Source: Microcebus murinus
Taxonomy: Eukaryota > Chordata > Mammalia > Primates > Cheirogaleidae
Direction of reading: 5' to 3'
Length of the DNA stretch: 64,000 bases
Assembly (NCBI RefSeq): GCF_040939455.1
Contig: NC_134109.1
Span: 52,170,001 to 52,234,000 of the forward strand
Position 1 is the first letter of the stretch. Every line of letters begins with the position of its first letter. The notes below the pieces were generated by a model that was not told where the DNA came from, did not search any database, and was given only the letters and a program-made list of their open reading frames with translations. The translations under genes and the position numbers were made by a program. Shown piece after piece: positions 11,249 to 21,694 of this stretch.

Positions 11249-11262
11249 CTGCCACCAACTTT
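11249..11262. repeat. Target-site duplication of the full-length L1, 5' side
   Basis: CTGCCACCAACTTT, identical to 4739-4752. Confidence 0.95.
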
Positions 11263-11702
11263 GAAAGAGACTCCATTTTGTGGCACAGTCACCAACATTG
11301 GTTTTACTCATATTTTGAATCTTTACAATTATTATAATTAAAATAGAGTACTGCATTCTTAAAGTAAATTTTTTTTCTAATTCCTTGTTAGATTGAACTT
11401 TTTCAGATGCTTTTGGCACTCTTCATTTTTCTTGTTAAAATTTTCATGCTTTGCCTTTTTTTATACTTGCATATTTATCTTTTTAAACTACAAACTCTAA
11501 AATAGTAATGCTAATTATTATATCTTGATTATAATTCCTCACATTTTTTCCTCTGATCTTTTTTGGTATATAATTTTTATGTAATTATATCTACTAATTT
11601 TTGTAGTTGTGATTTCTTTCTGACTTACAAAATTTCTCTCCATCCTAAAAGAGATAGTATTCTGTATTTTGTTTCTTATTTTCTTATCTTTAATTATTAT
11701 TA
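11263..11702 (-). mobile_element. Ancient L1M (L1ME/L1MD-like) fragment, right part
   Basis: Continues the antisense L1M reading after the young L1: CACCAACATTGGTTTTACTC, then TTGTTAGATTGAACTTTTTC and the following AT-rich text match old L1 ORF2 in antisense. The similarity fades before the Alu monomer. Tentative. Confidence 0.45.
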
Positions 11703-11826
11703 TTTTTTTAGAGATGGGGTCTCACTGTGTTGCCCAGGCTGGCCTCAAACTGCTGACCTAAAGTGATCTGTGTGCCTTGGCCTCCCAAAGTGCTGGGATT
11801 ACAGGCATGAGCCACCATGTCCAGCT
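11703..11826 (-). mobile_element. Alu left-monomer-like SINE (FLAM type)
   Basis: About 120 bases of single Alu monomer in antisense: GAGATGGGGTCTCACTGTGT, then TGCCCAGGCTGGCCTCAAAC, ending CCAAAGTGCTGGGATTACAG and GCATGAGCCACCATGTCCAGC. No second arm is present. Confidence 0.8.
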
Positions 11827-12366
11827 AATATTTTCTTCTATTAAACTTATAAACATATTTTTACTTTTTATTTATTTAGTTAATAGTTAATTATCTAGTT
11901 AATATGAGGTAAGAATCTAATTCCATCTGCCCATCTTCCTCCCTCACTCCAAAGTCAATCTATTATTAATACTATGTCAGTAACAACTATTAAATATTGA
12001 CTATTCCTTTTTTAATTTTTTTTTATTATACAGTCTATTTCTGCCATCTAGTCTATGCCTTTGATGAGTCTCCTTGTTTTAGCACCAGTCTATTTTATTT
12101 ATACTTTTCCTGTCTTTCTCTCTTATCCTTTTAAGACAGCCATTCAGAGCTTTACTTAAAGAAGGCCCTATACGAAAGTATATGAAAGAAAAGATACTAC
12201 CTTCAGGAATTCTTAAAAAGGAACATTTTAAGCCCTTTGAAGTATTCCAGATTAAACTTCCCAACTTTCATTTTTTCCTTGATATTTAACTTAATCTGGA
12301 GATACTAATTTGCTCCTGCCCCTGCCTTACAAAGTGTTAATGAGAACTCTGATAGGGCCTGTTGTG
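11827..12366. other. Unassigned AT-rich sequence
   Basis: No recognisable repeat or gene. It may include the tail of the same old L1M. Confidence 0.4.
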
Positions 12367-12490
12367 TGGGAAGAGCCCAGGCTGGGAGTCAGCCAGACTT
12401 GAGTGTGAACATTGCTGCTGACAGTTACCGAGTTAACTTGGACTCTACTTAATCTCTCTGGAGCTCAGTTTCTGTATTCACAGTAGTATG
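12367..12490 (+). mobile_element. MIR SINE
   Basis: Reads as the MIR 5' half: CCCAGGCTGGGAGTCAGCCAG, then ACTTGAGTGTGAAC, then ACTTAATCTCTCTGGAGCTC and AGTTTCTGTATTC. Confidence 0.7.
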
Positions 12491-13142
12491 CTCTGAATGA
12501 TGTAATATGTTCTGTATTCTCTTAATTTTGTGGTGTTAACTATTAAATGGATCAACGTAACTCTTCCGGTATTTGGGACATTTAGTAAACAGTGTGGTTG
12601 TTATCACTATCTGTATCATGTTTATTGTCACCTTGATAAACCAGTGCTTTAATTTTTTTTTTTCTCCCAAAGGGACGGAAGGATGGAGGCATATATTTTC
12701 TGTGTACAAAACCCTCACAAATCTTCTGTTTCTGTGTGTTATGCCGTTAAATAAAATGATACACATTTGAAAAAGCAGACCTTGGAGCATATAATCTATT
12801 GTTGGCAGCCCCGATGTTGAAGGCCCAGATTCTCAGGACTTGGAGGAGTTTAACATAACCCACAGCCCATTTCTACCACCTGAATGATGTCTGTGCAGCA
12901 GGGAAAGAAGAGAGAGTGATGATCCTGGAGGGCTAAGGCTCCAGAGGCTGCCTATTTGCTTTCTTCTTGGGTGATGGTGGCCCCTTGGATTGTAGCTCTT
13001 CATGACAGACTCCTGTGGCTGGAAGACCAAGCCCATTTCTATCAGAGCTTTTATTATAGTAGCTGAAGCTTTTATTGTAGTAACTGACGACTTTTCACAT
13101 AGCATATCCCAGGCTTTAGATGGAGCTACTCAATTTTGTGTA
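12491..13142. other. Unassigned sequence
   Basis: No repeat or gene recognised. Overlapping frames on both strands around 12536-13105 have no domain support. The last two bases are the TA target of the neighbouring Tigger1. Confidence 0.4.
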
Positions 13143-15469
13143 CAGGCATACCTTGTTTTATTGTGTTTCACTTTATTGCACTTCACAGGTGCTGTGTTTT
13201 AGACAAAGAAGGTTTGGAGCAACTCTGTGTCCTCAAGTCAGTCAGCAGCATTTTTCCAAAAGCATGTGCTCACTTCATGTCTGTGTGACACATTTTGGTA
13301 ATGCTTGCAGGTACTTTGGACCTTTTTATTATTATTAACTCAGTTATGGGGATCTAAATCCAGTGATCTTTGATATTACCATTGTAATTGTTTTCAGGCA
13401 CCATGAATTGTGCCCATATAAGACTGCAAACAACTGAAAAATGTTGTATGTGTTCTGACTGCTTCACTGACTAGCCATTCTCCCATTTCTCTCCCTCTCC
13501 TTGGGCCTTCCTATTTCCTGAGACACAATAATATTGACATTAGGGCAATTAATAACTTTACAGTGGCCTCTAAATGTTCAAATAAAAGGAAGAGTTTCAC
13601 ATCTCTCACTTGAAATTAAAAGCTAGAAATGATCAAGCTTAGTGAACAAGGCAAATCAAAAACCAAGCTAGGCCTCTTGTGCCAACAACGTAGTTGTGAG
13701 TGCAAAGGAAAAAGGCTTGAAGGAAATTAAATGTGCTTCTTCAGTGGACACATGAATGATAAGAAAGTGAACGGACTTACTACTGATATGGAGAAAGTTT
13801 TAGTGGTCTGGAGAGAAGATCAAACCAGCCACATCATTCCTTTAAGACAAAGCCTAACCCAGAGCAAGACCCTAACTCTCTATAATTCTGTGAAGGCTCA
13901 GAGAAGTGAGAAAGCTGCAAAAGAAAAGTTGGAAGATAGCAGAGGTGGATTCATGAGGTTTAAGGAAAGAAGCCATCCTTATAACATAAAAGTGCAAAAC
14001 ATAGTAGGGGTGCTAATGTAGACGCTACAGCAAGTTATTCAGGAGATCTAGCTAAGATTATTGATGAAGGTGGCTACATTAAATAAAACAACCTTCTATT
14101 GGAAGAAGATGCCATCTAAAAGACTTCCATAACTTGACAAAAGTCAATTTTTGGCTTTAGATTTTCAATGGACAGGCCAACACTCTTATTAGGTACTTTT
14201 AAGTTGAAGCCAATGCTCATTTAGCATTCCAAAAATCCTAGGGCCCTTAAGAATTATACTAAATTGACTCTGACTATATAAATGGAACATCAAAGCCTGG
14301 ATGACTTTACATATGTTTACAGCATGGTTTACTGACTATTTTAAGCCCACTGTGGGGACCTAATGCTCAGAAAAAAATTTCTTTCAAAATATTAATATTA
14401 CTATTCATTGACAGAGCACCTAGTCACCCAAGAACTCTGATGGAAGATGTATAAGGAGATTAATTTTGTTTATATGCCTGCTAACACAACATCCATTCTC
14501 TAGCCCATTGATCAAGGAATAATTTTGTCTTTCAAGTCTTATTATATAGGAAACACATTTTGTAAGTCTACAGCTGCCATAGATAGTGATTCCTTTAAGG
14601 GATTTGGGCAAAGTAAATTAAAAGCCTTATGAAAAAATTCAGCATTCTAGATTCCAGTAAGATCATTTATGATTCTTGGGAGGTAAAAATGTCAGCATTA
14701 ACAGGAGTTTGGAAGTAGTGGATTCCAACCTTCATAGACGACTTGGAGGGATTCAAGACTTCAATGGGGAGAGTAATTATAGATGTGGTAGAAACAAAAG
14801 AACTAGAATTAGAAATGGACCCTGAAGATGTGATTAAATTGCTGCAATTTCATGATGAAACTTTAACAGATGGAGAGTTGCTTCTTATGGTTTCTTGAGA
14901 TGGAAGTTACTCCTGGTTGAGATGCTGTGAACACTGTTGAAATGAGAACAAAGGACTTAGAATATTACATAAACTTAGTTGCTAAAGCGGTGGCAAGGTT
15001 TGAAAATATTGACTTTAATTTTGAAAGAAGTTCTACTATGGGTAAAATACTGTGAAACAGCATCTCATGCAATAAAGAAATCCTTTATGAATGGATAGTC
15101 AATACAGCAAAATTCATTGTTGTCTTATTTTAAAAATTGTCACAGCCACTCCAGCCTTCAGCAACCACTAGTCTGTTTAGTCAGCATCCATCAATATAGA
15201 GGCAAACCCCTCCACATGCAAGAAGATGATGACTTACTGAAGGCTCAGATGATTGTTAGCATTTTTAGCAATAAAGTATTTTTTAATTAAGGTATATATG
15301 TTGTTTTTAGACATAGTGGTATTGCACACTTAATAGACTACAGTATACTGTAAACATAAATTTTATATGCACCAAGAAGCCAAAAAATTCATGTGGTTCA
15401 CCTTATTGCAATATTTGCTTTATTGCAATTGTCTGGAACCAAACCCACTGTATCTCCAAGGAATTTCTG
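13143..15469 (+). mobile_element. Tigger1 DNA transposon, near full length
   Basis: The element is flanked by TA on both sides (13141-13142 and 15470-15471), the signature of Tc1/mariner-type insertion. It starts CAGGCATACCTTGTTTTATTG and ends TCTCCAAGGAATTTCTG, inverted-repeat ends typical of Tigger1. At about 2.33 kb it is close to the roughly 2.4 kb I recall for the consensus, so only small internal deletions have occurred. It belongs to the pogo branch, whose transposase is related to CENP-B. It is an inactive fossil. Confidence 0.92.
13590..15270 (+). pseudogene. Tigger1 transposase, degenerate
   Basis: Remnant of the pogo/CENP-B-like transposase that once cut and pasted the element. 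Decayed coding text can be followed from the N-terminal DNA-binding part, around LTLEIKS-like codons at about 13600, to the C-terminal end at about 15260. The longest open piece, 13731-14021 (96 residues), includes [20 protein letters not shown] and [17 protein letters not shown], which belong to the second helix-turn-helix (CENP-B-type) domain. The catalytic region near 14085-14120 has the reading for FYWKKMPS but lacks a clean preceding acidic residue. Several frame breaks and stops interrupt the gene, so no functional protein is expected. Confidence 0.85.
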
Positions 15470-15471
15470 TA

Positions 15472-16054
15472 TATTAAACATAACTTTCAACAAACCAAAT
15501 AATTTAGACATGTACAACCTTTTTTCAGTGTCATTTCAAGCGGCCCACCCAACAGTGGCATTTATTGTATCATCCCGAAGCAAACATTCTCCTAAAATCA
15601 ATTAAACTCAGTATACTTGAAAAGCACATTTTTGCCAATACATAATTTAAAGCATCACTTCAATATAATTTGTTTACAATTGTTGGATCTACTAAAATGA
15701 CCTCCTGAAGCTAATTACCTAGAAAACATTACAGGATTTCTTTCTGGAGAAATCAGTCCTTTAAAAGGTATTTTCTATAACAGTATAGCCCTTGGACTCC
15801 CTTTTGTCACTGGTTCTTTCAATATCTGAAGAAAACCTGCAGCATGCCCCTCTAAATGTCAAAGCCCTTACTCTCAACTAGTGCTCTTTTTGTTCTGAAT
15901 CCTAGCTCTTCTCTTTGGGGTAGCATGGGCGTAAGGCTTTCATTTGTCTCTGTGTTGGCTCCCCTGACTGAAGCATTCCAAAGATGCCACAGCTTACCAT
16001 GCATTTATTCATTTATTTTTCTCATTTATTTGTTTGCATAATTATTCATATATT
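15472..16054. other. Unassigned sequence
   Basis: No recognisable repeat or gene. Confidence 0.4.
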
Positions 16055-16300
16055 AATTCAACTATTTTTATATTTTTTAATTGAGAAATAATTTTACATA
16101 TTCTTGGGGCACATAGTGATGTTTTCATACATATAACATATAGTGATTAGATCAGGGTAATTGGTATATTTATCATCTTAAACATTTATCATTTGTGTTG
16201 GGATCATTCAATATCCTTTTAGTTATTTGAAACAGAGAAAGTTCTAGTGTTCTACACCACTTTAGGATGATTACAGTTGTGCATTTATCTCATGTCTGTT
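16055..16300 (-). mobile_element. L1MA-type 3' end fragment
   Basis: Antisense L1 3' UTR text: TTTTTTAATTGAGAAATAAT, then TTGGGGCACATAGTGATG, then ATCAGGGTAATTGGTATAT. Similar fragments lie at 36918 and 48478. Confidence 0.7.
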
Positions 16301-16799
16301 GTGCATCTCTGAACTCCAGACAACCTAATCTGCATTTAAAAAACTGACTTATAGCTCTCACCTGGTTACCCCATTGGAATCTATTTTCAAATGATGTAAA
16401 TTATTATTTTTGAAACCTGTATACATACCTTTGAAGAGACAATGTCTTATACAACATAAGACATGCTACACATTCAAAATAATGCTATATTGCTCTTTTT
16501 TTTCCTGATCATTTCTATTCCTTTTCTTTTCCCATTCCTCACAGAAGCTTTTCTAAACCTTTATTTATCACCTTTTGAAATTTTCTAATTCCATACTGGG
16601 CTGCTTCTCTCAGCAGGAGGCACCTTTCTCAGTGAGCAAAGGTTAGTCATGTACCCTCTATCTTGCCTTATTCTGTCTTTAAATGCACTTACAGATTCAG
16701 ACTTCATTGCTCCTCTCCTACAGGGAAGTTCTCTTTTCTTTCCAAGCCTTATTCCAGTAAATAATTCTTCTTTTTCATAACTTTGGGGTTTTTTTTGTT
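16301..16799. other. Unassigned sequence
   Basis: No confident repeat. The start may be further old L1 3' UTR. Confidence 0.35.
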
Positions 16800-17170
16800 T
16801 TTATTAATTTATTTAATCTTCACTTGTTTAAAAATAAGGCTAAAATTTTCTCTTCTTCAATTATCAATTTCCTTTCCCCCAAAATACTTTTATTTGATTT
16901 CAAACTCATCTCTACTTGCCTGTATCATTAAACTTCTTGACAGACTGTTCAACATTTTTTTTTTTGTTTCTATTATTTTCTCACCATCTTTTCAAACCTC
17001 AACCAACTTTAATATGAGATTTGATTCTGTTCTGAGACAGTTCTTCCTAGGAGCATGGATGACTTTTTAATCAAATAGTCTATTTTAAGTATTTTCTTTC
17101 CTTTCCTCTCTGTGACACTAGATAGCCACTCTTATTACCTTCTTTTTTTCTCTCATGAGTTTCACACCAT
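16800..17170 (+). mobile_element. L2 LINE fragment (tentative)
   Basis: A pyrimidine-rich stretch with phrases such as CTCAACCAACTTTAATATG followed by AGATTTGATTCTGTTCTG resembles the L2 ORF2 region (…CTCAACCCACTGCAATCTGG). Highly diverged. Confidence 0.4.
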
Positions 17171-17185
17171 GATTCTCTCTTGCTT

Positions 17186-17367
17186 GTTTTTTTTTTTTTT
17201 TTTTTTTTTTTTAGAGAGAGAGGGTCTAGCTCTGTCACCAGAGCTCAAGTACAGTGCCATGACATGATCATAGCTCACTGTAACCACGAATTCCTGAGCT
17301 CAAGTGATCTTCCTGCTCCAACCTCCCCAAATGCTGGGATTACAGGCATGAGCCACTGCACCTGGCC
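17186..17367 (-). mobile_element. Free Alu monomer (FRAM-like)
   Basis: A monomer of about 150 bases with a long A-tail (T-run on +). It is readable as antisense Alu: CTCTGTCACCAGAGCTCAAG, CATAGCTCACTGTAACC and CCAAATGCTGGGATTACAGG, ending GCCACTGCACCTGGCC. A 10-bp near-perfect duplication flanks it (TCTCTTGCTT at 17176-17185, TCTCCTGCTT at 17368-17377). Confidence 0.8.
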
Positions 17368-17377
17368 TCTCCTGCTT

Positions 17378-17769
17378 TTCTTTCTAGCTTTCTGAGTACT
17401 CCTCAGTCACCTTCACAGACTTCCCTAACTGAGGTAATTTCCTGAATCTGAGAATTCCAGAATGGCTTCTCTTTTTCTCTCTCCTTCCCCTGACCCCTTT
17501 CTCTACAAAAACACACTCTGAGACAATCTTATCTCCTTCCATGGCTTTAAATACTACATGTTTACTGTATATATTCTACTGAGGGAAAAATACAATGCAA
17601 AATGGTACAAATCAGACAATTGTAATGACAGATGATAGTTATATGTATATTTTTCTCAAGGTATGACTTGACCCCCATCATTTCAATCTTCTTAATAATT
17701 TACATGGCTTATGATTTGGCTACGTTTAGTATGTCAATCAAAACAAAAATCTCAATGAAAGAGATTACA
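17378..17769. other. Unassigned sequence
   Basis: No recognisable repeat or gene. Confidence 0.4.
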
Positions 17770-17870
17770 TGTTCTATGAGAGCAGAAATTGCCTAGATCT
17801 TTGATTCCTCAAAAGATCTAGGACTAGTGCTTTATACATCATAGACACTCAGCAACTTTATGACACTTGT
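17770..17870 (+). mobile_element. L2 LINE 3' end
   Basis: Follows the L2 terminal consensus: GAGAGCAGAAATTGCCTAG, then ACTAGTGCTTTATACATCATAG, then ACACTCAGCAACTTTATGAC. Confidence 0.55.
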
Positions 17871-18261
17871 AAATAATCACCATGACAGTGTGTGACTATG
17901 CTTGCCTGAGAAAGTTCCTCATAAAATAAAGTATAAGGGATAAAAATAGGTGTCACTCTTGCCAAGTGCAATTTCCTAAAGATTATTTTTTGAGAACCAA
18001 AGCTAAAGAAGTGACTTTCAATTACACATAAGCTTTGTATTCAAATACTAAATATGACCCATTCATGAAACATTGAATAGAAAAATAATATTCTTTAAGC
18101 GTCTAGACCCCAGGACCATTATAGATCCTGGGCTTTGCTGGCAATTCTCATTAAGTGGTAGGTGAAAGTGATTTTACATAATTATGTCAATCAAAAGATG
18201 AAGATGTAAAAATGTATAATATCTTTGAGCATTGCAAATAATTTCAGAAATACACTTGTCC
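17871..18261. other. Unassigned sequence
   Basis: No recognisable repeat or gene. Confidence 0.4.
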
Positions 18262-18400
18262 TACCTCTTCATTTTAGATAAGGGAAAATTGAAGCCAGAG
18301 GGGTTAAGTGAGTTCTTTGATTTTACTTAGCTAATTAGTGGCAAAGCAGGGCAAATCTAAGTTTCAAGGCTTGGGGTTTAACCACTTCTGTACAGCGCTC
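18262..18400 (-). mobile_element. MIR SINE
   Basis: Antisense MIR: ATAAGGGAAAATTGAAGCCAG, then GGGGTTAAGTGAGTTCTTTG, then TTAGCTAATTAGTGGCAAAG, CAGGGCAAATCTAAG and TTAACCACTTCTGT. Confidence 0.75.
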
Positions 18401-18812
18401 ACTGGACACGAAACCTTGCCCACAGCCGGCACTCATAGTCCTCACGATAGTTTGTGCTGTGCATTGACGACAATGTGTTTTGCTCTTGTGTGATGAGGAA
18501 AGCTTTAATGCACTGAAAGCTTGTTTTACTTTACAGGCATCTTTACTTGTAATGTAAATCAGATTAGGTAACATATACATATATGTTTTCATTACATTAT
18601 TTTTAAATGTACACAATTTTATTTTGATAAATGAAAAATTAGAAAAGTCATATCATGACTGTTGGCTAAAGTCACTGTGCGCATTCATCTGTGGCTATCG
18701 ACTATAGTTGACGCTGGTACCGAAGTAATTAATGTTCTTTATGTTATATACAACAGTGGTCATAAATATCCAAAGTTGTTGTCAGTTTTGGCAGAAAAAT
18801 AAGACCTGGTTT
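18401..18812. other. Unassigned sequence
   Basis: No recognisable repeat or gene. A frame on the minus strand (18335-18616) has no domain. Confidence 0.4.
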
Positions 18813-18821
18813 AGCATCATT
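18813..18821. repeat. Target-site duplication, left copy
   Basis: AGCATCATT, repeated at 19786-19794. The similarity extends imperfectly further (GTTTTATTT against CTTTATTTA). Confidence 0.75.
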
Positions 18822-19785
18822 GTTTTATTTTTATTTTTTATTTCAGCATATCATGGGGGTACAAATGTTTAGGTTACATATATTGCCTTTGCCCCACACA
18901 AGTCAGAGCTTCAAGTGTGTCCATCCTCTAGACTGTGTGCACTGCACCCATTAGGTGTGTACGTACCCATCTCCCTGCCCCCCTCCCATCTGCCCGACCC
19001 CTGATGAATGTTATTACTATATGTGCACATAAGTGTTGATCAGTTAATACCAATTTGATGGTGAATACATGTAGTGCTTGTTTTTCCATGCTTGGGATAC
19101 TTCACTTAGTAGAATGGGTTCCAGCTCTATCCAGGGCAATACAAGAGGTGCTATATCACCATTGTTTTTTGTTGCTGAGTAGAACCCCATGGTATACATA
19201 TAACACATTTTATTAATTCACTCATGTATTAATGGGTACTTGGGTTGTTTCCACATCTTTGCAATTGTGAATTGTGCTGCTATAAACATTCTAGTGTAGA
19301 TGTCTTTTTTAATAGAATGTCTTTTGTTCTTTTGGGTAGATGCCCAGTAATGGGATTGCTGGATCAAATGGTATTTCTACTTTTAGCTCTTTGAGGTATC
19401 TACATATTATTTTCCACAGAGGTTATACTAGTTTGCAGTCCCACCAGCAGTGTTGGAGTGTTCCTATCTCTCTGCATCCATGTCAGGAGAGCAAACGGAC
19501 AACCTATAGAACATGAGAAAATATTCTCTTGTTACACATTCAATAAAGGGCTGATAACTACAATCTATATAGAATTCCGGAAAAATCAGCAAGAAAAAAT
19601 CAAACAACCCTATCAAAAAGTGGGCAAAGGATATGAACAGAAACTTTTCAAAAGAAGATAGACTAATGGCCAACAAACATGATAAAATGCTCAACATCTC
19701 TAATCATCAGGGAAATGCCAATCAAAACCAGATTGAGATATCACTTATCTCCAGTGAGAATGGTCTTTATCAAAAAGTCCCCCAA
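18822..19785 (-). mobile_element. 5'-truncated lemur-type L1 with 5' inversion
   Basis: The part from about 18826 to 19488 is the antisense 3' end of the same L1 type as the full-length copy (TTTCAGCATATCATGGGGGT at the tail). At about 19489 the reading flips: 19489-19785 is sense L1 ORF2 (GAGCAAACGGACAACCTATAG onward). In L1 coordinates the two pieces abut with only about a dozen bases missing. This arrangement is what twin priming during target-primed reverse transcription produces. ORF2 is represented only by short open pieces. Confidence 0.9.
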
Positions 19786-19794
19786 AGCATCATT
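19786..19794. repeat. Target-site duplication, right copy
   Basis: AGCATCATT, matching 18813-18821. Confidence 0.75.
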
Positions 19795-20069
19795 CTTTAT
19801 TTAAATGAACAGACCTTCCTCCTTACATCCGAAGCTATTTATTTCTTTCACCTTAGACTTATGAATTGCTGTGCAGGTAAAAAAATGTTGGCCAATTGCT
19901 TTACTCAGCATGATAGTAAACTTTCTAGGTGATAATGTTGGTGATTATGTTGCTTTCTAAAAGGAAATTTTGTGTTACCCAAGTACAGTAGATTGCTATT
20001 TTGTATCTACCTAGTTTATCCCTTTTTTGGTCAATAAATATTCATTAAAAATATACTTCATTTTAGTCT
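19795..20069. other. Unassigned sequence
   Basis: No gene. The end (TCAATAAATATTCATTAAAA) may already belong to the antisense L2 that follows. Confidence 0.4.
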
Positions 20070-20600
20070 AATGCTGAGAACCAAGAATATAAAGATGAAT
20101 TACTGTCTCTACTCATGAAGGTGATGTGAATCCATTGAGAATTAATTGACAGAATATATGGGAGCGGTTTGTTAATTGTAGGTTATAGTATGTATAGTAA
20201 AAACAGTTGATTAAATACAATTTAAACATAAGTACTGTAAATATGTATATAAATATATGATATTGTGTGGATACAAATGGAGTAGAAGTGGGAAAGGGGG
20301 AGGCAGAAAAGTCATCGTGGTGGCAGTTTCATCTGTATTGATTCATGAACAGTCAGCAGATACTCTTGAAGGGATGATGGAAGGATAGTGGAATGGGAAA
20401 CAAGGAGTAAGGGGCTCTTGGCAGAGACAGTAGAGGAAGCAAATGCATATATTATGTGAATTAAAATAACTTCTATGTGGTTAGAATTTAAGAAGTAGGT
20501 GGGGGAATAGTAAGAAATAAGGTTGGGGAGATAGGGAGGAACCAGATTTTGGAAGGCTTTTTGTGTCCATGTTAAGAAGTTTGGTCTTGACTTTTGGGTC
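20070..20600 (-). mobile_element. L2 LINE fragment
   Basis: Antisense L2 text: AATGCTGAGAACCAAGAATATAAAG, then CTTGGCAGAGACAGTAGAGG, then CAGATTTTGGAAGGCTTTTTG and AGTTTGGTCTTGACTTTTGGG. No coding capacity remains. Confidence 0.65.
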
Positions 20601-20664
20601 TGTTATTGTCATCATTTGAAAACATTACTGAGCACACTTTGTATGTGTTTGCCTTTATAGTATT

Positions 20665-20765
20665 CACTACGGTGTGGGAGAAAAAAGTCCTGGCTTTAGT
20701 GTAAGTAGAACTGAGTTCAAGTTCTTGTCCTTTTACTTTCCAGTCATGAAATCTTGGTCATTCAT
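20665..20765 (+). mobile_element. MIR SINE (partial)
   Basis: AGTCCTGGCTTTAGTGTAAG, then ACTGAGTTCAAGTTCTTGTC and CAGTCATGAAATCTTGGTCA follow the MIR 5' half. Confidence 0.6.
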
Positions 20766-21694
20766 GCAGTGACCAAAGATTGAGACCAGAGAGGACCAAA
20801 ATTTGAGATAACTTTTATAAAATGGAAATAATAATTCACAAAGAAATAATATAAAAGTTTGAAATTTAGAAGTGTTTATAGTGATAGAGCATTGCTATTC
20901 TCATTATTTCAGGGCAGAAAACTTCTGGTGCAAAAAACCCGGGAAACTTGTAGATGAAGGTGTTGTGCTTCAAGCTTGCTCCCAGCTAGTTCTCTGGGAC
21001 AGCAGAAAGAGGTGGAGCACACATTGTGTCAGTGAAGTTCAATCAACAAAACAGAAGCCACTCCATATATTCTGGTTTTGGTTTAGGGCTTATAGGACTA
21101 TTAGAAGAGATTGTAGAGTAGACATCAGGAAAGCTGCTACTGAAAGTTTAGGGGACCTGCCTTTGAAGGCCAGAGACATGAACTATTAAAATTCAGCCTG
21201 AAGCACCTAAGTGGGTGGTTTTCAAATGCTTGCCTGGAAACCACTCTGACACTCACATAGCATAGCTTATATCCTTTAATGTAGATTTTCAAAAGCTTCA
21301 CAATGTGTGAAAGTTTCTGCAAATAATGAATCATTAAGTTCTATCACAGTATGAAGAAAGCAAGTAACACTAACAGAAGTGGTATAGGAAAGTGTCCCAC
21401 CTATTTTATGGATTTTGGGAAGTAGAAAGTTCAAATAACCTAAACATTCTTTCAAATACAATGAAAGCAATTTCATGCCATGCATTGCAAAATTGAAGGT
21501 TAAGGATAGCGTGAACATTTAATGATTCCCATTTAATAGACTATTTTGCAACTGGAATTTTCCATTGGATTAATGGTTGGAGAGGGGCAATTTTAGTTAT
21601 AATTTTTAAAAAGAGAAAGAATATTGTGTTTGCAATTGATTTTTATTTGGCAGCTCATTAGAAGAATGATTCTAAGCATTAATAAATGGAAACC
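20766..21694. other. Unassigned sequence
   Basis: No recognisable repeat or gene in about 0.9 kb. Confidence 0.4.

Noticed and set aside
13731..14021. A 96-codon CENP-B-like frame that could be taken for a host gene
   Set aside because: It sits inside a TA-flanked Tigger1 with stops on both sides, so it is a transposase remnant.
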